64,000 bases of DNA from Atriophallophorus winterbourni (taxonomy: Eukaryota > Platyhelminthes > Trematoda > Plagiorchiida > Microphallidae), in NCBI GenBank assembly GCA_013407085.1, contig JACCGJ010012943.1, positions 20,960 to 84,959 on the forward strand. The letters are read 5' to 3'. Position 1 is the stretch's first letter. The number at the start of each line of letters is the position of its first letter. The position numbers and the translations under genes are program-made. Under the pieces are notes generated by a model that was given only the letters and a program-made list of their open reading frames with translations, did no database searches and was not told the DNA's origin. Shown piece after piece: positions 58,209 to 64,000 of the stretch.

Positions 58209-58502
58209 ATGTTGAAAACATCAGCTGATAATCGTAGATCATGCAGTCGATGTGGGAGTATTGAGTATTGCAGTTACCACTGCGATAGAAAGTGTTCCTG
58301 GCGAATGGGACTGCTCAGCCGTGTTACAAGATGTGGAGCAAGAAGCAATCGCGCGCATGTGATAGATATTCATGGTCTACATCGAGCGAAGGAGGCCCAC
58401 AACAAAGACAGAAGCAAAGTCGTTTCAGCTTTTGTTACGTGGCAAGCATTTTTAACAAGTTTCTTTGAGGTAACACTTTGTAGCTTGAAAAAGAGGACAT
58501 AA
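58209..58502 (+). CDS. MYND-like Cys-rich protein frame (unit 3)
   Basis: Identical in translation to the unit 2 frame (97 codons, ATG at 58209). Same caveats: half-finger match, no visible promoter, no flanking exon, and the identity may reflect recent homogenisation rather than selection. Confidence 0.4.
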   Translation: MLKTSADNRRSCSRCGSIEYCSYHCDRKCSWRMGLLSRVTRCGARSNRAHVIDIHGLHRAKEAHNKDRSKVVSAFVTWQAFLTSFFEVTLCSLKKRT

Positions 58503-58537
58503 TGTCACATTTCTGAAGTGTATCCGGTAAACGAATT

Positions 58538-61500
58538 CTAATAAAGTGATGAAGAGTGATCTTAATAAGAGCTTGTTATGCTGCATATACAGCATCATTA
58601 ATGATCAAGTTTCGATGTAATGAGTGTGTTCTAACGTTGCTAGTGCTTCCATTTCATCGAGTCACCAACTACAGGTTGAACGTTTGCACATAATACTGCA
58701 TTACGTTTTCATCAAAAACAGTGATTTATCTGAATCATACAATGATATCGATCCAAGAGTAGAAGAAAACAGATTGTTGTATTTTGTGCAGTAGCACTCT
58801 ACTAAAAAACCGCAAAATTATGTGGTATCAAAATCGATGTTTAACGAAAACGTTTCTACTAGTTCCGTAGTTGTTTTGTTCAAACGTGAAAACTTGAGCA
58901 ACACAGTGCATTAGTGTTTCGATCGCATCTAGAATGGTTGACAACGATACACTACAATTCAAAACATACGTATTTAATTTTCGCTATGATTTACACGCTG
59001 CTTACCAATGAGTCTAAAGACACCGTTTTGATTTGCTGTCCGAAACACCGGAAAGTCGTTTTGTCACTAATAATGCCGGAGATATGAGCAATTAAATTAA
59101 TTTATCTTCCTAATATTTATCGCAAAATAATCATGCATGTCACAAATTATGTACAAGTGTTTGTGATATAAACGACGAATATTTGGATGAAAAAGGCAGG
59201 TGGCAGTTTATATGTAGTAAAACCATCTAAACACCTAAGGGTTCATTAAAGAAAAACACATTGTTTCGAATGGACGTATAGGTTGTAATAAGATGCAATC
59301 GCATGATTTCCTTTTGTGAATAATTATTTCGAACCGAGAACTAATTGTTGTGAAGACCCAGTCCCAATGCAATGGATATACATGGAGCAAATAACTGCTT
59401 CATTGTAAGTATCAGTTACTCGGGCTACGATGATTGCTTTGATGGGTGCTTTTTGATGAGGAGTGTTTCGGAGTACGAGGAAAGGTAACTTTACAGTCGC
59501 CAGTTAGCAAAATCTTGTAGTTGCAGTTTAAACAATCGCTACTAAAACGGATCAACCCTGCTACAATCTATCAAAATCTTTGCATGTAGATTTATCCTGT
59601 TGGTTGATCAATTACACAATTATTTTGTTAAATGTGTGCGGTAAAGTGCTTGAGCATATATATCACAAATATTTTCATCAGTGCAGTCTCAGTTTGATGT
59701 TAAAGACACATGAAATGATGCCACTATAGTAGCATCGAAAACATGATACTGAATTTGAAGCTGATAAGAGTATTTCTTGTCTTAATGTTTTACAATTTTG
59801 AGAAAGATAAAACAAATCAATTGCATTCACCAACAGTTATGGTTGCTGATGTCTTGCTGTAAGTCATCATATTCCTAAAAAAACTTGACACGCTTTCATA
59901 TTTTAATATTATTAGTAGATGGTAGCAAAAACATCCTGGTATTTTTCTATGTATCGTTCATTTCAAACACGACTTTAGGCTTCCTGCTGATGTTTAGGTA
60001 TCAGCGAAAACAGCGAATGTCGTAACTGAATTTTCGGGATTCAAGTATTGAAGTTTGAATAGGTCATAGCCGCATATCACCATATTTGTATTAGTATAAT
60101 CACATAAAATAAAATAAATCGAGACGTTGGTAAGATTGACGGTTTTGCAGGTAAAATAATGACATGTATTGTCTCGTTATGATGAAAAATATCATTAGAA
60201 TATTTTGCTTGTAATGTTTTTATAAGGTTAAATAGACGGGTTGTTGATTGCATTTAATGAGCATAAAAATATTCAGTTTTTTTCCAAAAATCGTTTCACT
60301 AGACTGTTGTAAAACGTCTCACGTTAAGGAGTTACTTGAGCATTAAATGCGCACCGAAATAGAGAACTTACGAGTGATCTATTTAGAATGTTCCACATAT
60401 TATGTAAATGTGTCAGTGCGAGTTGTATGGCATGACCGGAGGCGAAATAGATCAACTAGAGGCTGTAAATTTGAGTTCATCATTTTAAGTGAGGATTAAG
60501 TGCGATCGACCTCGTCGGTAAACGAGTGTATACAAATTTAGATGCACCGCTCTATCCTCGTAGGGAGGCCGCATACACAACCCAAAATTTTGGTTTCTGT
60601 GCGATAAATCCTATTGCGCATCTCCATGTCCTTTTGTAGCCATGGTGTACAAGCTTGCACTGAGTAACCGAACACTGAGAGTATTTGAGAATTTGTGGCG
60701 AGGTGAGTGTTTCAGAAGAAAAACGTCCAAGTATACGTTGGGGAATAGCTAGCATGTCAGGATTGAGCAACGCGATTCTGGATCATGAAAATTTATACCA
60801 TGTTCGCCTGATTCATCATTCATTCACAATTCAATTTAGTTTTGTTTTATTTGAATTCGAATGGCGTTGCATACATATTGTAAGACCATAACGAGTTTGT
60901 TGATTCAAACCGGTGAATGGTCATAATGTACAACTTTCACACATGTGAAGCTTAAGACTAAATATAAGATAATATCTGGTGCAATTTTCTTTGTTACATA
61001 CATTCTAAAACATGATTATGCAGTGGGATCTGATGGAACAAATCGCGAAATTTGTAGTCTAGTGATTCTGGTGCATGATATATAATGTTATATTGTTGAA
61101 GCTGTTTGGTGACCTTGAAATTCGGAACGTGTCCATCACGCAAGAGTCACGAGCTCTGAAGCTGTTGGCAATGAAGAGCCACTGCTTTAATTGTATGTTA
61201 ATTTCAGTTCCCGAAATAGTGCTAGTGTGTTCCGGAATAGCAAGATGAACTACGCTACGTTGGTCCGATGTATGTTTGATTCTAAACCTCAGCTTGTAGA
61301 CAAATGTGGCAACTGTAAACAACTTCTCAGAAATATTTTGCTCATTTTTCTTTGGCATTGTAACCCCAGGCACCGAGGGTACTTCAATGTAAGCCAGATA
61401 TTTACCCCTTCTTTTTTCAATCAATTCTGCCTAACAATAGACAATTCAAAGGAAAATAAGTAAAACTTTATCTTTACACTGTAACAGTTTTGATTGAAAT

Positions 61501-62210
61501 TGAGAGGGTATTTTTTCAATAAAACATGTCGAAACTCAGCACCACATGCAACGGTCTCCAGATTGCCGTACATGTTTCCACACATTTAAGATTCATCGTC
61601 TCCCAAATTGAATCGCTTTTTCATCAGAATATATACCACTTTAGCAAGTAAAAAGGTGTCACTCAAACATTCGGAATAATTCATTGATATTTGTTAGCTC
61701 ACTAGGATTTTCACAATTTTTCAATTTTATTTATAACCATTGGATATACAATCGCTACTCTGGTTCGCAGACGTGTTCGCTCGGTTTTAATCCTCAATTA
61801 GAAAATAATCAATTCAACTTTGCTTCATCTTAAGCATTTATTTCGCCTTCGTTCAAACCATGCCACTCACACACTCTCGTATATATCACATTCGCAATAC
61901 AAATGCAGTCCATTTTTCTTTTCAGTGCGTTACCACTTTTACATTCAAGCCGTTTTAAATAATCTTGAGAATCGATTTTCAGAAAAAAACTAGATTAATG
62001 AAAAGCTTTCTAATTTTATTTTCAAAAAATTCATATTTTAATGTAATTAATGCCAATAGACTCGAACTTATCCGAAAGAATGTTTTTATATACTGATTCA
62101 ATACTTGAAGATTTTAGCCTACAATAATTACGATATTCAAATGCCACAGTTATTACATTTTTATCCTATACGAATATGATGTCGTTTGCAGATGAAGACC
62201 TTAGATTATA
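58538..62210. repeat. Tandem unit 4, truncated by an RTE-type insertion
   Basis: Similar to the other units up to the string cagatgaagaccttagatta (about 62190), then replaced by a new element. Its first ~1.5 kb follows unit 1, and the part after about 60.3 kb follows unit 3. The last ~200 bp (about 61980-62200) show many small indels against unit 3. The MYND-like frame would lie beyond the break. Confidence 0.85.
60552..61424 (-). pseudogene. Antisense CR1 remnant in unit 4
   Basis: Same ORF1 (61424-61059) and post-RT (60770-60552) pieces as unit 3, with identical translations. Confidence 0.7.
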
Positions 62211-64000
62211 ACGCTCCGCTTCTGCGGATAATAACACGGGAAGCAGCAGATACCGGTTAAAAACTATGGCTCGATTGGCGTAGAGCTCAGCGCCTGGGGC
62301 TGCTTTCGACGGTGGGAGAGACTTCAGGTCTCATTGGACGGCTACCGCCCGCCTCAAGCTGGGCAGCCCCCAGCCAATATGGTGCCGTCTCGCCACGGTC
62401 TGCTATCCTCATTGGGTGCATGGGGATTAGGAATCAACCGACAAGCAGACTGTTATTTCCGCACCAGCGAAACCAACTACGAAAAAACAAATGTCATTGC
62501 TGAAACTGGGAACCTGGAACGTCCGGTCCATGCTTCCTGGATTTCACGACGACGTCTCGAATATCAGAGGCGTAAGAAAATCTGCTGTTATTAACAACGA
62601 GTTAAAGAGACTAAAGGTCGACGTGGCAGCCCTACAAGAGACGCGATTACCAGACACTGGTAAGCTGACAGAAAGAGATTACACGTTTTTTGGAAAGAAA
62701 GAGGTTCTGATGAGCCTCGACTGCATGGAGTTGGGTTTGCCGTTCGAAACGACCTTCTAAAAGCAACAGAACCGAGCAGCAGCGGGAGCGAACGGATTTG
62801 GACTCTAAATCTGAGGTGCATCACTGGTACCATAACGTTGGTAAACGTTTATGCGCCGACGCTCTCTGCGACGACTACTGAAAAAGACGCTTTTTATTAC
62901 AACCTCGCAACAGTCCTGAAAAACGTGCCATAAAGAAACTGTGTAGTGGTATTGGGTGATTTCAATGCTAGAGTTGGTGCGGATTACGAATCTTGGCAAA
63001 ACTGTCTCGGGAAATTCGGTGTAGGTAAAACTAATGAAAATGGACTACGCCTTTTAGAATTATGCACACAGTTCAGTCTCTGTGTTAGTAACACTTTCTT
63101 TCAAACAAAACCACAGCATAAGGGCTCTTGGAAACATCCTCGCTCTAAGCACTGGCACCAGCTTGATCTTATTCTTGTTAGGCGCACTAATATAGGAAGC
63201 GTACTTCTCACCAGATCATATCAAAGCGCAGACTGTGACACCGATCATTCACTGGTTTGTGCAAAACTGAAGCTTTCCGACACGAGATTTCACCGCACCA
63301 AATTGTCTGGTAAGCCTAGGATTGACGTCACCCGCATGTGCGAACCTAATCTAGCTGCGCGATTTGCAAAAGCATTCACAGCCGAGTTCAGCAAGACAAC
63401 TCCACTTGAATCGGCTTCAGAAAACTGGGAATCGATTAAAAACAGCATATGCCGAGTCGCACTTTCCACTTTCGGTCCGAAGAAAGCTCGAACGAGCGAC
63501 TGGTTCGAAGCAAAAGCTTATGAGATGACTGCTGTGTTGGATGAGAAACGGTCAGCATTCTTGAGGTTCAAAGGTATGCCAACAGATGAAAACTTACGAC
63601 TTTTAAGAGCAGCCAGAAATAAGTTCCAACAGACTGCAAGGCGATGTGCAAATGACTACTGGACAGAAATTAGCCTTAGTATCCAAAAAGCTGCGGATAC
63701 TGGAAATTTTCACGGCATGTATGATGGGATCAAGAGAGCCATTGGTCCAAACAAACATAAAATGGCTCCCATTAAGTCTGTATCGGGTGACCCGATTGTG
63801 GACAAAACTCAGCAGATGGAAAGATGGGTAGAGCACTTCTCCTCCCTCTACTCTAGGGACAGTACGGTTTTACCACATGTATTTGAAAATTTCGAGCGGT
63901 TGCCGACTATTGAATATCTAGATACTCCCCCTACTCTTGATGAGCTCAATAGAGCAATCGACCGCTTAGCGAATGGGAAGGCCCCTGGTGACGACGGAAT
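62211..64000 (+). mobile_element. RTE/L1-type non-LTR element, 5' part, runs off the window
   Basis: It starts abruptly in tandem unit 4 with gctccgcttctgcgg and has a comparatively GC-rich ~280-nt leader (62211-62490). It then encodes an endonuclease and the beginning of an RT. It is unrelated in detail to the RTE at 46.8-49.9 kb. The target duplication cannot be tested because the 3' end lies outside the window. Confidence 0.85.
62491..64000 (+). pseudogene. Endonuclease-RT of the right-edge element, broken, partial
   Basis: From ATG at 62491: LLKLGTWNVRSMLPG, VDVAALQETRLPD, then a frameshift near 62700-62750. The endonuclease continues with TLVNVYAPTLSA, a TAA inside VP*RNCVVVLGDFNARVGAD (about 62931), then HWHQLDLILVR and CDTDHSLVCAKL (SDH equivalent). 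The linker is long and open to the window end, where LANGKAPGDDG (about 63968-64000) marks the RT entry. At least one frameshift and one stop make it defective. The closest general relatives are RTE/L1-like elements with APE endonucleases; the exact clade needs the missing RT. Confidence 0.85.

Larger units (their letters stand above)
54169..58537. repeat. Tandem unit 3
   Basis: 4,369 bp without later insertions. The first half resembles unit 2; from roughly 56.1 kb to 57.8 kb it is essentially identical to unit 4; the MYND-like end is identical in translation to unit 2. These switches suggest gene conversion, unequal exchange, or assembly joining. Confidence 0.88.
41964..62210. repeat. Tandem array of a ~4.37 kb unit (four units, last incomplete)
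   Basis: The anchor ctaataaagtgatga occurs at 41964, 46341, 54169 and 58538. Spacings are 4377, 7828 and 4369 bp. The long middle interval falls to about 4.37 kb once a 3.16 kb RTE insertion (with its target duplication) and a ~0.31 kb HHR-element insertion are subtracted. Each complete unit holds, left to right: a small palindrome (ATGCTG...CAGCAT), an inverted EN/RT scrap, a - strand CR1 remnant (RT end then ORF1) and a + strand MYND-like frame. Unit 4 is cut near 62210 by an RTE-type element, so the right end of the array is not visible. Confidence 0.9.

Noticed and set aside
41964..62210. CRISPR-like or rDNA-like interpretation of the large tandem repeat
   Set aside because: The units are 4.37 kb with no short direct repeats and spacers, and contain no rRNA sequence.

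Overview
This is eukaryotic (metazoan) DNA built almost entirely from transposable elements. I see no intact host gene, rRNA, tRNA or CRISPR array. The mix is a PHD-finger CR1-type family, RTE-type elements, Penelope-like elements (PLEs) carrying hammerhead ribozymes (HHRs), and a short SINE-like element with its own HHR, all in an AT-rich background. That suggests a flatworm, probably a trematode, but this is an inference from repeat content and I hold it at about 50%.

Layout. 1-5.4 kb: a long foldback hairpin at the left edge, a worn non-LTR RT fragment, and a piggyBac element with both ends visible and all three catalytic Asp, but missing the transposase N-terminus. 5.4-9.8 kb: a CR1-like element (E1) on the + strand with a deletion in its endonuclease. 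9.86-19.99 kb: four head-to-tail PLE units of about 2.5 kb on the - strand, each junction carrying a minimal HHR; the 5' edge of the array falls exactly on the predicted ribozyme cleavage site. 20-25 kb: AT-rich DNA with one CR1 scrap. 25-29.2 kb: a decayed + strand CR1 (E2). 29.9-31.3 kb: a - strand CR1 fragment (E6). 33.1-41.8 kb: CR1 element E3 (+), split in its RT by a younger, 5'-truncated CR1 (E4, - strand); E3 resumes in register after the insertion.

41.96-62.21 kb: a tandem array of an approximately 4.37 kb unit (four units, the last cut off). Each complete unit carries old - strand CR1 remnants, an inverted EN/RT scrap, and a Cys-rich MYND-like reading frame. Unit 2 is interrupted by a nearly intact RTE element (11-bp target duplication, one premature TAG) and by a 296-bp HHR-bearing element (12-bp target duplication). 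62.2-64 kb: the 5' part of a second RTE/L1-type element that interrupts unit 4 and runs off the window.

The elements do not form a pathway. Their relationship is historical: successive insertions (E4 into E3; the RTE and the HHR element into unit 2), tandem amplification (PLE array, 4.37 kb array) and homogenisation between copies. The strongest items are the ribozyme-defined junctions and edge of the PLE array, the HHR element, the exact E4-in-E3 nesting, and the mosaic large tandem array with its repeated MYND-like frame.
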